DNA from: Tissierellia bacterium | Lineage (GTDB): Bacteria > Bacillota > Clostridia > Tissierellales > Peptoniphilaceae | Assembly (NCBI GenBank): GCA_030537765.1 | Contig: JAUNVH010000002.1 | Location: 17,002-81,001 of the forward strand | Length of the DNA: 64,000 bases | Direction: 5' to 3' | In this document: positions 26,121 through 37,942 of the stretch, piece by piece | Layout: the number at the start of each line of letters is the position of its first letter | Numbering within the stretch: the stretch's first letter is position 1 | Notes under the pieces: generated by a model | The model's input: the letters and a program-made list of their open reading frames with translations, nothing else | Database searches by the model: none | Told to the model about the DNA's origin: nothing | Translations under genes and position numbers: made by a program

Positions 26121-27547
26121 AAATATTTTATATAGCAGCAGAGGCATCACCATTTATTAAAACAGGAGGGCTTGCAGATGTTGCAGGCTCTTTGCCTAAA
26201 GCTTTGGCAAAAAACGATCAAGAAGTTTCAGTAGTATTGCCGCTTTATTCAGCAATAGATTGGAAATACAGATCACAATTTGAATTTGTGGGTTATTTCT
26301 ATGTAGATTTAGATTGGCGACATCAATATGTGGGAGTATTTAAATATGAAAAAGATGATGTAAATTATTATTTCATAGATAATGAATACTACTTTGCGAG
26401 AAACTCTCTTTACGGTGAAATAGACGACGGAGAAAGATTTATATTTTTCAATAGAGCAGTAGTTGGTCTATTAAAATATCTAGACATAAAGCCTGATATT
26501 GTGCACGCTAATGATTGGCACACGGGATTAATACCTTTATATTTAAAAGATTATTCAAAAGGTGATTCATTTTATAAAGATATTAAATCGGTATATACAA
26601 TTCATAATATTAAATATCAAGGAATATTTAAAAGTGATATATTGTCAATAGCAGGACTTGGAGGCCAATATTATAACGAAGAGGGAATAAAATATTATGA
26701 CTGCATAAATATGATGAAGGCTGGAATCGTCTATTGCGATTTATTGACTACAGTCTCTCACACTTATGCACAAGAAATTAGATATAGTTTTTTCGGTCAA
26801 GGTCTAGATGGAATTATAAGAAAACATCAGCATAAGCTAAAAGGTATAATTAATGGAATTGATTATGATATTTTCAATCCAAAAACTGATAAAACAATAG
26901 ATTATAATTATGATGCCAAAGATTTTTCGCAAAAAAAGAAAAACAAAGCCGAACTACAAAGACTATTTCATCTCCCAGAAAATCCAGATGTGCCTTTGAT
27001 TGGAATGGTAACGAGGCTTGTAGATCTCAAAGGTATCGATCTATTAGACTATGTCATGGACGAACTTATGAATGAAGATATTCAATTGGTAGTTTTGGGC
27101 ACTGGCGAAAATAATTATGAAGATATGTTAAAGTATTATTCTTATAGATATAAAAATAAATTAGCAGCTGGAATATATTTTGATGAAGCTCATTCTAAAA
27201 AAATATATGCCGGAGCCGATTTTTTCTTGATGCCTTCAGTTGCTGAACCTTGCGGAATTTCACAATTGATTGCTATGCGTTATGGCACAATCCCGATTGT
27301 TCGAGAAACGGGCGGCCTTTCAGATACTGTAATACCTTATAATAAATATACTAATGAAGGTACTGGATTTGGCTTTAAAACAATAAATGCACATGAAATG
27401 CTATATGCAATTAAGAAAGCGATAAAATTATATCAAGATAAAGACTCTTTTAACAAGCTAATTAAAAGAGATTTGGAACTTGACAACAGTTGGAATAAAT
27501 CTTCAATAGAATATTTGGAGGAATATAAAAGAATTACTAATGGTTAA
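26117..27547 (+). CDS. glgA: Glycogen synthase (ADP-glucose)
   Basis: 476 residues, a GT5 glycosyltransferase that extends alpha-1,4-glucan from ADP-glucose. The N-terminal ADP-glucose-binding motif KTGGLADVAGSLPKAL is intact; further family blocks are HANDWHTGLIP, TIHNIKYQG, GIINGIDYDIFNP and the C-terminal active-site segment PSVAEPCGISQLIAMRYGTIPIVRETGGL. The start overlaps glgD by the ATGA arrangement. Pullulanase follows directly after the stop. Confidence 0.97.
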   Translation: MKIFYIAAEASPFIKTGGLADVAGSLPKALAKNDQEVSVVLPLYSAIDWKYRSQFEFVGYFYVDLDWRHQYVGVFKYEKDDVNYYFIDNEYYFARNSLYGEIDDGERFIFFNRAVVGLLKYLDIKPDIVHANDWHTGLIPLYLKDYSKGDSFYKDIKSVYTIHNIKYQGIFKSDILSIAGLGGQYYNEEGIKYYDCINMMKAGIVYCDLLTTVSHTYAQEIRYSFFGQGLDGIIRKHQHKLKGIINGIDYDIFNPKTDKTIDYNYDAKDFSQKKKNKAELQRLFHLPENPDVPLIGMVTRLVDLKGIDLLDYVMDELMNEDIQLVVLGTGENNYEDMLKYYSYRYKNKLAAGIYFDEAHSKKIYAGADFFLMPSVAEPCGISQLIAMRYGTIPIVRETGGLSDTVIPYNKYTNEGTGFGFKTINAHEMLYAIKKAIKLYQDKDSFNKLIKRDLELDNSWNKSSIEYLEEYKRITNG

Positions 27548-29470
27548 ATGAAGATGATAAAGAAGAATAAATTGGAATTAAAAAATGTTGAATTTGGTGC
27601 TAATTACTCTGAAAAAAGTACAATATTCAGAGTATTTAGCCCTAATAGAAAGAGCATCAAGCTCAGATTATTTGAGTATTCTAATGCAATCCAATATGAA
27701 GAATTTCATATGAAGAAAAACGAACTTGGGATTTGGGAGATTGAGATAAAAAGAGATCTCGACGGCTACTTTTACACATATATAGCCGACGATTATTTAG
27801 AAGTCACAGATCCTTATTCATACGCCTTGAGCATCAATTCAACTAGATCTGCAATTATTGATATTAATAAAACAAATCCCTATGGATGGGAAGATCAAAA
27901 AATGCCATATACGCCTAATAATGAGGCGATAATATATGAGATGAGCATTAAAGATTTCACTTATGACAAAAGCTCGGGAGCTCAAAAACGAGGAAAATTT
28001 TTGGGCGTTTCTGAACATGGAACATCATATAATTATTTCAAAACGGGCATCGATCATCTAATTGAACTTGGGATTACTCATGTCCATTTGATGCCCATTT
28101 ATGATTTTTTGACCGTAGACGAAAATCCTGATTTGTTTTTTGAAGATGAAAATTATAATTGGGGCTACGATCCTGAACATTTTAATGTACCAGAGGGATC
28201 TTATGCGACAAGACCTGATGATCCTAAAAACCGCATTATTGAATTAAAGACGATGATAATGAAGCTTCATGAGGCAAATATTAAAGTGATAATCGATGTT
28301 GTCTATAATCACACATATAGATCTTTAGATAGCAATTTTTACACTCTCTATCCGGGATATTATAGATTGATAAATTCATGTTTTGCAAATGGTTCAGGTT
28401 GCGGAAATGAAACTAATTCTGAAGATATATATTTTCAAAAGTTTCTACTCGATTCTATTAAATTTTGGATTAAAGAGTATAAAATTGATGGCTTTAGATT
28501 CGATCTGATGGGTCTTATAGATATAGATACTATGGAAAAAATCGTCGAAACTGCAAAGAGTTTGAGAGAAGATATTTTAATTTATGGAGAACCATGGGTT
28601 GGCGGATTATCAGCTTTAGAAGAAGCTAAAAGAACAGTCAAAGGAACACAAAAGAACAAAGGCTTTGCAGTATTTAATGATGATTTTAGAGATAGCATCA
28701 AAGGTTCGAATAACGGCTCAATAGGCGGCTTTATAAATGGAAAACAAGAACTCAAATTAGAAGTTGAAAAAGGCATTAGTGGCTCGATTAATTACGATAA
28801 GATTCACCATGGCTTTGCTGCCGATGCGCTAGAAAGTATAAACTATTTTAATTCACATGACGATTTGATAATTGCAGATAAATTAAAATTGGTAAGTCCC
28901 GAAAAATCTGATGAAGAAATTGCCGAAGAAGCAAAATTAGCTTTTGGAATTATCTTTACTTCCTTTGGAATTCCATTTATACATTCGGGAAATGAATTTA
29001 TGAGAAATAAATCTGGAGTTTCGAATAGCTTTAATGCTCCTGCTAGTTTAAATTCTGTCAAATGGGATTTGAAAGAAAAAAATTTAAACTTTTATAATTA
29101 TGTAAGATCACTTATAGATTTTAGAAAGCGGACAAAAGTCTTTAGAATGCATAGACAAAAAGATATAAAAGATAATTTAATATTCTTAGACTTAAATACA
29201 GATCCAATAATAGCTTATATTATACGTGAGAATAAAAATAGATACTTTTTAATTGCGCATAATAGCGGCACACATCCATATAGAATTGACAAATATAGGA
29301 TTGTAAATAAAATTGAGAGCCGTTTTACAGATGAAAAAATTGAAAATTTAGAAATTATAAAACTTTTTGGAAATTTAGGCTACACCAGAAAACATATTAG
29401 ACATCGCAGAGATTATTTATTTATAAAAGGAATATCTACTGAGATCTATTTGATTAATTTAGAAAAATGA
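27548..29470 (+). CDS. pulA: Type I pullulanase (glycogen-debranching, GH13)
   Basis: 640 residues. It hydrolyses alpha-1,6 branches of glycogen or limit dextrins. There is no signal peptide, so it acts inside the cell on stored glycogen. An N-terminal CBM48 domain (TIFRVFSPNRKSIKLRLF) is followed by the pullulanase signature YNWGYDPEHFNVPEGSYAT, then VVYNHTY, the nucleophile Asp in GFRFDLMG, the acid/base Glu in IYGEPW and the third Asp in YFNSHDD. The ATG abuts the glgA stop; an ATG at 27554 is also possible and neither has a strong ribosome site, pointing to coupled translation. Confidence 0.93.
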   Translation: MKMIKKNKLELKNVEFGANYSEKSTIFRVFSPNRKSIKLRLFEYSNAIQYEEFHMKKNELGIWEIEIKRDLDGYFYTYIADDYLEVTDPYSYALSINSTRSAIIDINKTNPYGWEDQKMPYTPNNEAIIYEMSIKDFTYDKSSGAQKRGKFLGVSEHGTSYNYFKTGIDHLIELGITHVHLMPIYDFLTVDENPDLFFEDENYNWGYDPEHFNVPEGSYATRPDDPKNRIIELKTMIMKLHEANIKVIIDVVYNHTYRSLDSNFYTLYPGYYRLINSCFANGSGCGNETNSEDIYFQKFLLDSIKFWIKEYKIDGFRFDLMGLIDIDTMEKIVETAKSLREDILIYGEPWVGGLSALEEAKRTVKGTQKNKGFAVFNDDFRDSIKGSNNGSIGGFINGKQELKLEVEKGISGSINYDKIHHGFAADALESINYFNSHDDLIIADKLKLVSPEKSDEEIAEEAKLAFGIIFTSFGIPFIHSGNEFMRNKSGVSNSFNAPASLNSVKWDLKEKNLNFYNYVRSLIDFRKRTKVFRMHRQKDIKDNLIFLDLNTDPIIAYIIRENKNRYFLIAHNSGTHPYRIDKYRIVNKIESRFTDEKIENLEIIKLFGNLGYTRKHIRHRRDYLFIKGISTEIYLINLEK

Positions 29471-29482
29471 TTGGAGAATTTT

Positions 29483-30841
29483 ATGAGACTTGGGACGACT
29501 CAAGAATTAAGACTGCAACAAAAGTTAATAATGACTCAAGAGTTGAGACAGTCTATACAAATACTTCAATATTCTACATTGGAGCTTGTTGAATTTTTGT
29601 CAATCCAGACAGAAATTAATCCAATTTTGGAAATAGAGTCATTTGGCAAAAGTATAGAATTTGAAATCGTAAATCCATGCGAAGATCTTCATCACAAAGA
29701 AGATTATGATAATTATGCCTATACTCCTTATGATCCAAATAAAGATGAATTCGATTATGAGCGCTTCACTAGTTATAATAATACCTTATATGATTTTCTA
29801 TATGAGCAGCTTTATATGTCTCATTTAAATAAAGGCGAGCAATCGATCATCTCTTATCTGATCGAGAATATAAATTCAAATGGATATTTAAATCCTGAAT
29901 TCGAAATTGAATTAAAAGAATATGGTTGGAATGATGAAGAAATTGAAAACTGTGTAAAAATTCTTCAGACATTTGAGCCATTGGGAATTGGCGCTAGAAA
30001 TCTTTCAGAATGTTTAGAAATTCAATTAAAGAGCATGGAGAATATTCCAGATTATGCAATTGAGATTGTTCGAAATAATCTAGTCGAACTATCTAATAAT
30101 CGATTAGATTTGATTTCAAAAGCATATAAAATAAGCACAAATAAAGTTCAGGCCATATATGATCTAATAAAAAAATTGGATCCCAAGCCTGGAAGTGCTT
30201 TTAGATCTGATAGAAATTCTATAAAATATATTGTACCTGATGTCTATTTAAGAAAGATAGACGGAGGCTTTGAGATTGATTTAAATTCCGAAATTTTGCC
30301 AAAGCTTAAATATAATGAAACATATATTAAGATAATCGAATCTGACACTGATGAAAAGGCTAAAGAATTTTTAGAAAATAAATATAAATCGGCCGAAAAT
30401 ATTTTAAAAGGCATTGAGCAAAGAGAAAACACTATTTTAAGAATAACAAATGCAATTTTAGACTATCAAAGAGATTATTTTTATGAAAACAAACCGTTAA
30501 AGCCAATGACATTAAAAGATATTGCAAATATGACTGACTTACATGAATCAACAATCTCTAGGGGAGTCAATCATAAATATATTCAAACAGATTCGGGGAT
30601 AATGGAACTCAAATGCTATTTCACATCGGCATTACAAGGTTCGAAAGGCGAAGTTTCAAGCAATGAAATTAAGAAGAGAATCGAACAGATGATAAAAAAT
30701 GAAGATCCTAAAAAACCACTAAGCGATCAAAAAATTGCTGAAGCTTTAAATCAATCGGGAGTTGAAATATCGAGGCGCACGATTGCAAAATATAGAGATG
30801 AATTAAATATTTTATCTTCATCAAAGAGAAGAAGATATTAG
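29483..30841 (+). CDS. rpoN: RNA polymerase sigma-54 factor
   Basis: 452 residues. Region I is Gln/Leu-rich (ELRLQQKLIMTQELRQSIQI), followed by an acidic linker (~60-110), the core-binding region, a helix-turn-helix for the -12 element (MTDLHESTISRGVNHKY) and the RpoN box SRRTIAKYRDEL that reads the -24 element. All parts look intact. Sigma-54 needs an AAA+ activator; none is encoded in the window. An ATG at 29483 fits the GGAG site; an in-frame TTG at 29471 adds four residues. It lies 12 bases after pulA and ends the run, an unusual place for this gene. Confidence 0.96.
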   Translation: MRLGTTQELRLQQKLIMTQELRQSIQILQYSTLELVEFLSIQTEINPILEIESFGKSIEFEIVNPCEDLHHKEDYDNYAYTPYDPNKDEFDYERFTSYNNTLYDFLYEQLYMSHLNKGEQSIISYLIENINSNGYLNPEFEIELKEYGWNDEEIENCVKILQTFEPLGIGARNLSECLEIQLKSMENIPDYAIEIVRNNLVELSNNRLDLISKAYKISTNKVQAIYDLIKKLDPKPGSAFRSDRNSIKYIVPDVYLRKIDGGFEIDLNSEILPKLKYNETYIKIIESDTDEKAKEFLENKYKSAENILKGIEQRENTILRITNAILDYQRDYFYENKPLKPMTLKDIANMTDLHESTISRGVNHKYIQTDSGIMELKCYFTSALQGSKGEVSSNEIKKRIEQMIKNEDPKKPLSDQKIAEALNQSGVEISRRTIAKYRDELNILSSSKRRRY

Positions 30842-30848
30842 ATACTTG

Positions 30849-30884
30849 AGCAGCTTATATAATCTTATATGAGCTGCTTTTTTA
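30849..30884 (+). terminator. Strong terminator after rpoN
   Basis: AGCAGCTTATATAA (30849-30862) pairs with TTATATGAGCTGCT (30865-30878) with one T-G pair and a two-base tip, followed by TTTTTT. It closes the transcription unit that begins near 17355. Confidence 0.93.
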
Positions 30885-30912
30885 AATTTTTATAATAATT
30901 TTATCTAAATAC

Positions 30913-30941
30913 TTGCATGTAAATTTGTCTTATGATATTAT
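30913..30941 (+). promoter_or_regulatory. Promoter of the cggR glycolytic operon
   Basis: TTGCAT (30913-30918) and TATTAT (30936-30941) are 17 bases apart. The predicted start (~30948) falls at the first CggR half-site, so repressor binding would block early elongation or initiation. Confidence 0.6.
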
Positions 30942-30945
30942 TAAA

Positions 30946-30981
30946 GGGACGAAAAAAGTATCGCAGGGACAAATTAAGACC
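30946..30981 (+). promoter_or_regulatory. CggR operator (tandem GGGAC repeats)
   Basis: GGGAC at 30946-30950 and again at 30966-30970 are spaced exactly 20 bases apart, each followed 6-7 bases later by a degenerate GTATC or GACC. This matches the layout of the Bacillus subtilis CggR operator (two CGGGACN6TGTC units). It lies just downstream of the promoter and 20-55 bases before cggR. Confidence 0.75.
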
Positions 30982-31000
30982 AAAGGGGTGATGCCAATAG

Positions 31001-32029
31001 ATGATAGACAAACTGTTTGAGTTTTTGCCAGAAGCGAGAGAAATTTTTTTAAAGAGATATATTATTCTAAAGGGAGTCTATGAAAATCCTTCGATTGGAA
31101 GGCGCGCTTTGAGTGAAAAGCTTGATTTATCTGAAAGAATCGTAAGAGATGAAGCAATGCGCTTGCGTGATTTAGACCTTTTAGAAATTAATAACTCGGG
31201 TATGAATATTACAGATAAAGGCATAGAAACTATCGAGGTTTTTGCAGCCGATTATCTGAGACTTGAAAGATTGCCTTCGCTTCAAAAGGCGATTAGAAAT
31301 CATCTTCAAAATGATTCGATTTATGTAGTTAAAAAAAACAGCATAGGATATTTGAGAGCTATTGGAATGCAAGCTGCTTTGGTTTTATCTCAAATTCTAT
31401 CTGACACAGATGTATTAGGAGTAACTGGAGGCACTACTGTATTAAATGTTGCCGAAGAATTTAATTTTTCAAATGAGATTCAAAATATCAGCGTAGTTCC
31501 TGCGAGAGGAAGCGTTGGCAATCTCTTAGAAGAACAGTCAAATTCAGTGGCATCAAAATTTGCAAATAAACTAAATGCCAAATATCACCCAATTTATCTG
31601 CCCGATAGTTTAGACAAACAATCTATGGATATATTAATAAATAACCATGAGATTAAAAAGAGTTACGATATGCTAAAGAAAATTGATACATTATTATTTG
31701 GCATCGGCCGAGCAGATATTATGGCTAAAAAACGCGGGCTGAAACGAGAAACTAAAGATTTTATATTAAAAAATGGTGCAGTCGGTGAAGCCTTTGGTCA
31801 TTATTTTGATATCGATGGCAAAGAAATTTATAAGCATGAAACTATTGGCATAAGTTTAGAAGATTTTTTGAAAATTAAAAGAGTAATTGGTGTTGCAGGC
31901 ACCAAAGATAAAGCAAAGGCTATTATTGCAGTTTCGAAAATAAGAAAAGATATGACTTTAATTATTGACGAAGATGCATGTGTTGAAATATTAAATATAT
32001 TAAATTATGAAATGGAGGAAGTAAAATGA
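31001..32029 (+). CDS. cggR: Central glycolytic genes regulator CggR
   Basis: 342 residues of the SorC/DeoR-like sugar-binding regulators. The N-terminal winged helix (RRALSEKLDLSERIVRDEAMRLRDLDLLEIN) is followed by the sugar-phosphate-binding domain (~90-342) with the family blocks GVTGGTTVLNVAEEF, FGIGRADIMAKKRG and GVAGTKDKAKAI. In Bacillus CggR represses gapA-pgk-tpiA-pgm-eno and is released by fructose-1,6-bisphosphate. The same gene order here and the operator in front of it support the same role. The start follows AAAGGGGTGATG; its stop overlaps gapA by ATGA. Confidence 0.95.
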   Translation: MIDKLFEFLPEAREIFLKRYIILKGVYENPSIGRRALSEKLDLSERIVRDEAMRLRDLDLLEINNSGMNITDKGIETIEVFAADYLRLERLPSLQKAIRNHLQNDSIYVVKKNSIGYLRAIGMQAALVLSQILSDTDVLGVTGGTTVLNVAEEFNFSNEIQNISVVPARGSVGNLLEEQSNSVASKFANKLNAKYHPIYLPDSLDKQSMDILINNHEIKKSYDMLKKIDTLLFGIGRADIMAKKRGLKRETKDFILKNGAVGEAFGHYFDIDGKEIYKHETIGISLEDFLKIKRVIGVAGTKDKAKAIIAVSKIRKDMTLIIDEDACVEILNILNYEMEEVK

Positions 32030-33042
32030 GTATTAAAGTAGGAGTTAACGGTTTTGGTAGAATCGGCAGAGATGTAGTGAGAGGTTATTATGAAAAAGGT
32101 TTCAATAATAAGAATCTTGAATTAGTTGCAATAAACGCAACTGGTGATTTGGAAGCTTTCAGAAATCTCTTCAAATACGACAGTGCATATGGAAGATTTG
32201 AAGGCACAGTTGAAACTTATGAAGAAGGTTTGGTAATTAATGGTGATAAAATTAAATTTGTAAACCATAGAGATCCAGCTGAAATTCCTTGGAAAGATTT
32301 AGGAGTTGAATTAGTAATAGACTCAACTGGAGCATTTAGAGATCAAGAAAGCCTTGAAAAGCATATTGCCGCTGGAGCAAAAAAAGTTTTATTAACAGCT
32401 CCTGGTAAGGGCGTAGATTGCACAGTCGTTATGGGTGTAAACGAAGATACCTATGATGCAGAAAAACACAATGTAATTTCAAATGCTTCATGCACAACCA
32501 ATTGCTTAGCTCCACTTACTAAAGTTATTTTAGATAACTTTGGCATCGTAAAAGGTCTAATGACTACAATACACGCATATACTAATGACCAAAATATCAT
32601 GGATAATAAACATAAAAAAGATATGCGTAGAGCAAGAGCTGCTGCAATAAATATGATTCCTACAAGCACAGGCGCTGCCAAAGCTGTTGGTCTTGTAATT
32701 CCTGAAGTACAAGGAAAGCTTACAGGTTATGCAGTCAGAGTTCCAGTCATAACAGGTTCCATGGTAGATGTAGTATTTGAACTTGAAAAAGAAGCTACAG
32801 TTGAAGAGATAAATGCTGCTGTTAAAAAGGCTGCAGAAGGCGAAATGAAAGGCGTTTTAGCATATACAGAAGATCCACTAGTATCTACTGATATAGTTGC
32901 AGACGACCATTCCTCCATCTTCGACTCTGGATTAACACTTGTTAAAGACAATATGGTTAAACTCGTTTCATGGTACGACAATGAATGGGGTTATGCCATG
33001 AGAGTATTAGATTTAGCAGAATTTGTAGCAGACAAAATGTAA
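32026..33042 (+). CDS. gapA: Glyceraldehyde-3-phosphate dehydrogenase, glycolytic
   Basis: 338 residues. Oxidises glyceraldehyde-3-phosphate to 1,3-bisphosphoglycerate with NAD. The N-terminal NAD fold GVNGFGRIGRDV, catalytic Cys in SNASCTTNCLAP, the His-bearing TTIHAYTNDQ and the C-terminal SWYDNEWGYAMRVLDL are all intact. The start is inside the cggR stop region with GGAGG just before. A 13-bp hairpin separates it from pgk. Confidence 0.98.
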   Translation: MSIKVGVNGFGRIGRDVVRGYYEKGFNNKNLELVAINATGDLEAFRNLFKYDSAYGRFEGTVETYEEGLVINGDKIKFVNHRDPAEIPWKDLGVELVIDSTGAFRDQESLEKHIAAGAKKVLLTAPGKGVDCTVVMGVNEDTYDAEKHNVISNASCTTNCLAPLTKVILDNFGIVKGLMTTIHAYTNDQNIMDNKHKKDMRRARAAAINMIPTSTGAAKAVGLVIPEVQGKLTGYAVRVPVITGSMVDVVFELEKEATVEEINAAVKKAAEGEMKGVLAYTEDPLVSTDIVADDHSSIFDSGLTLVKDNMVKLVSWYDNEWGYAMRVLDLAEFVADKM

Positions 33043-33051
33043 TAATATAGT

Positions 33052-33081
33052 TATAGATTCGGATTTTTATCCGAATCTATA
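33052..33081 (+). other. Intercistronic 13-bp hairpin between gapA and pgk
   Basis: TATAGATTCGGAT (33052-33064) pairs perfectly with ATCCGAATCTATA (33069-33081) around a TTTT loop. It is followed by TTCCTTTAT, not a real T-run, so partial termination, RNA processing or 3' protection of gapA mRNA are all possible. Confidence 0.75.
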
Positions 33082-33105
33082 TTCCTTTATACGAGGGAGG
33101 AAATT

Positions 33106-34293
33106 ATGAATAAAATGACTTTAAAAGACTTCGATTACAATGGCAAAAAAGTACTTGTGAGATGCGATTTCAATGTACCGATGAAAGACGGAGTAATCAC
33201 TGATGACCAAAGAATTGTGGCTTCAATTCCCACAATTAAATATCTCTTAGATCAAAATTGCGCTATAATTTTGATGTCACATCTAGGCAGACCTAAGGGC
33301 GTTTCTAATCCAAAATTTTCATTGGAAGCAGTTTCAAAGAGATTGAGCGAATTATTAAATCAAGAAGTAGAATTTTTAGACGATGATCAAGTCGTATCAG
33401 ATGATGTGAAAGCTAAAGTAAAAGAATTGAAACCAGGACAAATAGCTTTGCTTCAGAATACGAGATTTAGAGCAGAGGAAACTAAATGCGGCGAAGAATT
33501 TTCGAAAGATTTAGCTTCACTTGCAGATTTTTATGTAAATGATGCTTTTGGAACTTCGCATAGAGCGCATGCATCTAATGTCGGCGTTTCGGGATATTTG
33601 CCATCGGCACTTGGGCTTTTGGTTCAAAAAGAAGTAGATATAATGGGCAAAGCTATTAAAGATCCAGAAAGACCATTCGTTGCAATTTTAGGTGGCGCAA
33701 AAGTTTCGGACAAAATTGGAGTTATCGAAAACTTATTAAACTTAGTCGACAAGATCATTATTGTTGGCGCCATGGCCAATACATTTTTGAAGGCACAAGG
33801 CAAAAATCTAGGCAAATCTTTAGTTGAAGATGATAAATTAGATATTGCAAAAGATCTTTTAGATAAAGCAAAAGCTAAAAATATAGAAATATTACTACCT
33901 AAAGATTTAGTTGTGGCAAAAGAAATGGAAAATGATGCAGAGTCAAAGACTGTTTCAGTCGATGAGATCGAATCAGATTATATGGCCCTAGATATTGGCA
34001 ATAAGACTTTAGATGCAATTGAAAATGCTCTAAAAGATGCAAAGACTGTGGTTTGGAATGGACCTGCCGGTGTATTTGAAATGGATAATTTCAATAAAGG
34101 CACATTCGGCATTGCAAAGTTTTTGGCTAATCTAGATGCAATCACTATTATAGGCGGAGGAGATAGTGCTGCCGCTGTTGAAAAAGCAGGCTTGAAAGAT
34201 AAGATTACTCATGTTTCAACTGGTGGAGGAGCTAGCTTGGAACTTTTAGAAGGCAAGGAATTGCCTGGAATAAAAGCAATAAAAGATAAGTAG
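33106..34293 (+). CDS. pgk: Phosphoglycerate kinase
   Basis: 395 residues, the full length. Transfers phosphate from 1,3-bisphosphoglycerate to ADP. N-domain substrate-binding motifs KVLVRCDFNVPMKDG and MSHLGRPKG, the middle VNDAFGTSHRAHAS, and the C-domain nucleotide motifs ILGGAKVSDKIGV and the glycine-rich FEMDNFNKGTFGIAK...GGGDSAAAVEK...STGGGASLELLEG are complete. A strong GAGGGAGG site precedes the ATG. Confidence 0.98.
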   Translation: MNKMTLKDFDYNGKKVLVRCDFNVPMKDGVITDDQRIVASIPTIKYLLDQNCAIILMSHLGRPKGVSNPKFSLEAVSKRLSELLNQEVEFLDDDQVVSDDVKAKVKELKPGQIALLQNTRFRAEETKCGEEFSKDLASLADFYVNDAFGTSHRAHASNVGVSGYLPSALGLLVQKEVDIMGKAIKDPERPFVAILGGAKVSDKIGVIENLLNLVDKIIIVGAMANTFLKAQGKNLGKSLVEDDKLDIAKDLLDKAKAKNIEILLPKDLVVAKEMENDAESKTVSVDEIESDYMALDIGNKTLDAIENALKDAKTVVWNGPAGVFEMDNFNKGTFGIAKFLANLDAITIIGGGDSAAAVEKAGLKDKITHVSTGGGASLELLEGKELPGIKAIKDK

Positions 34294-34300
34294 GGTGAAA

Positions 34301-35047
34301 ATGAGAAAAAAATTAATTGCGGGAAATTGGAAAATGAATAAAACCGCTAATGAAACAAAAGAATTTTTTGAAGAATTAAAAAAATACGATTTAAATAAAG
34401 ATGTAAATATGGTTATATGTCCACCATTTAGCTCATTAGATAGGGCTGTAAATGCAGCAAAAGATATTGGCGTGGCTATCGGGGCTCAAAATATGAGCGA
34501 TCAAGAATCAGGAGCATTTACCGGTGAAATTTCTGCAAATATGCTCTTAGATTTGGGCGTAGAATACGTTATTTTGGGTCATTCTGAAAGAAGAGAAATA
34601 TTTAATGAACAAGATGGGTATATAAACTCTAAAGTTCGTTACGCAATTGAGAAAAATCTGATTCCAATACTTTGTATAGGTGAAACTTTAGAAGAAAGAG
34701 AAGCAGATGGTCATTTTGACAAGGTTAAATCTCAAATTGAAAAAGATTTTGAAAATATCTCAGCTGAAGATGCCATTAAAGTGATCATTGCATATGAACC
34801 TATTTGGGCAATTGGAACTGGAAAGACTGCAACTGCAAAAGACGCATCTGAAATGTGTCATTTCATAAGAGAAGAAATTAAGAAAATGTATAATGACGAA
34901 GTTGCGAATAATATTTCTATACTTTATGGCGGTTCCGTAAAGCCTGCCAATGTCAATGAGTTGATGAACGCTCCTGATATTGACGGAGCATTAGTTGGAG
35001 GAGCCAGTCTAAAAGCTGAAGATTATTCAAAGCTCGTTAATTTTTAA
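34301..35047 (+). CDS. tpiA: Triosephosphate isomerase
   Basis: 248 residues. Interconverts dihydroxyacetone phosphate and glyceraldehyde-3-phosphate. N-terminal GNWKMNK (catalytic Lys), the electrophilic His in ILGHSERR, the catalytic Glu in AYEPIWAIGTGKTA and the phosphate-gripping YGGSVKPANV and GALVGGASL are intact. The ATG at 34301 is chosen after AGGGTG; an in-frame GTG at 34295 overlaps that site. Confidence 0.98.
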   Translation: MRKKLIAGNWKMNKTANETKEFFEELKKYDLNKDVNMVICPPFSSLDRAVNAAKDIGVAIGAQNMSDQESGAFTGEISANMLLDLGVEYVILGHSERREIFNEQDGYINSKVRYAIEKNLIPILCIGETLEEREADGHFDKVKSQIEKDFENISAEDAIKVIIAYEPIWAIGTGKTATAKDASEMCHFIREEIKKMYNDEVANNISILYGGSVKPANVNELMNAPDIDGALVGGASLKAEDYSKLVNF

Positions 35048-35057
35048 CGGAGGTAAA

Positions 35058-37894
<2,837 letters not shown>

Positions 37895-37904
37895 TATTAA
37901 AAAT

Positions 37905-37942
37905 TTATCCCGGTTTGATTGATACAGACCGGGATAATTTTT
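37905..37942. terminator. Bidirectional terminator between eno and hemL
   Basis: TTATCCCGGTTTG (37905-37917) pairs with CAGACCGGGATAA (37925-37937) apart from one T-G pair, then TTTTT on the plus side; on the minus side the stem is followed by AAATTTTTAA. It serves the converging eno and hemL genes, and its T-run overlaps the hemL stop codon. Confidence 0.92.
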
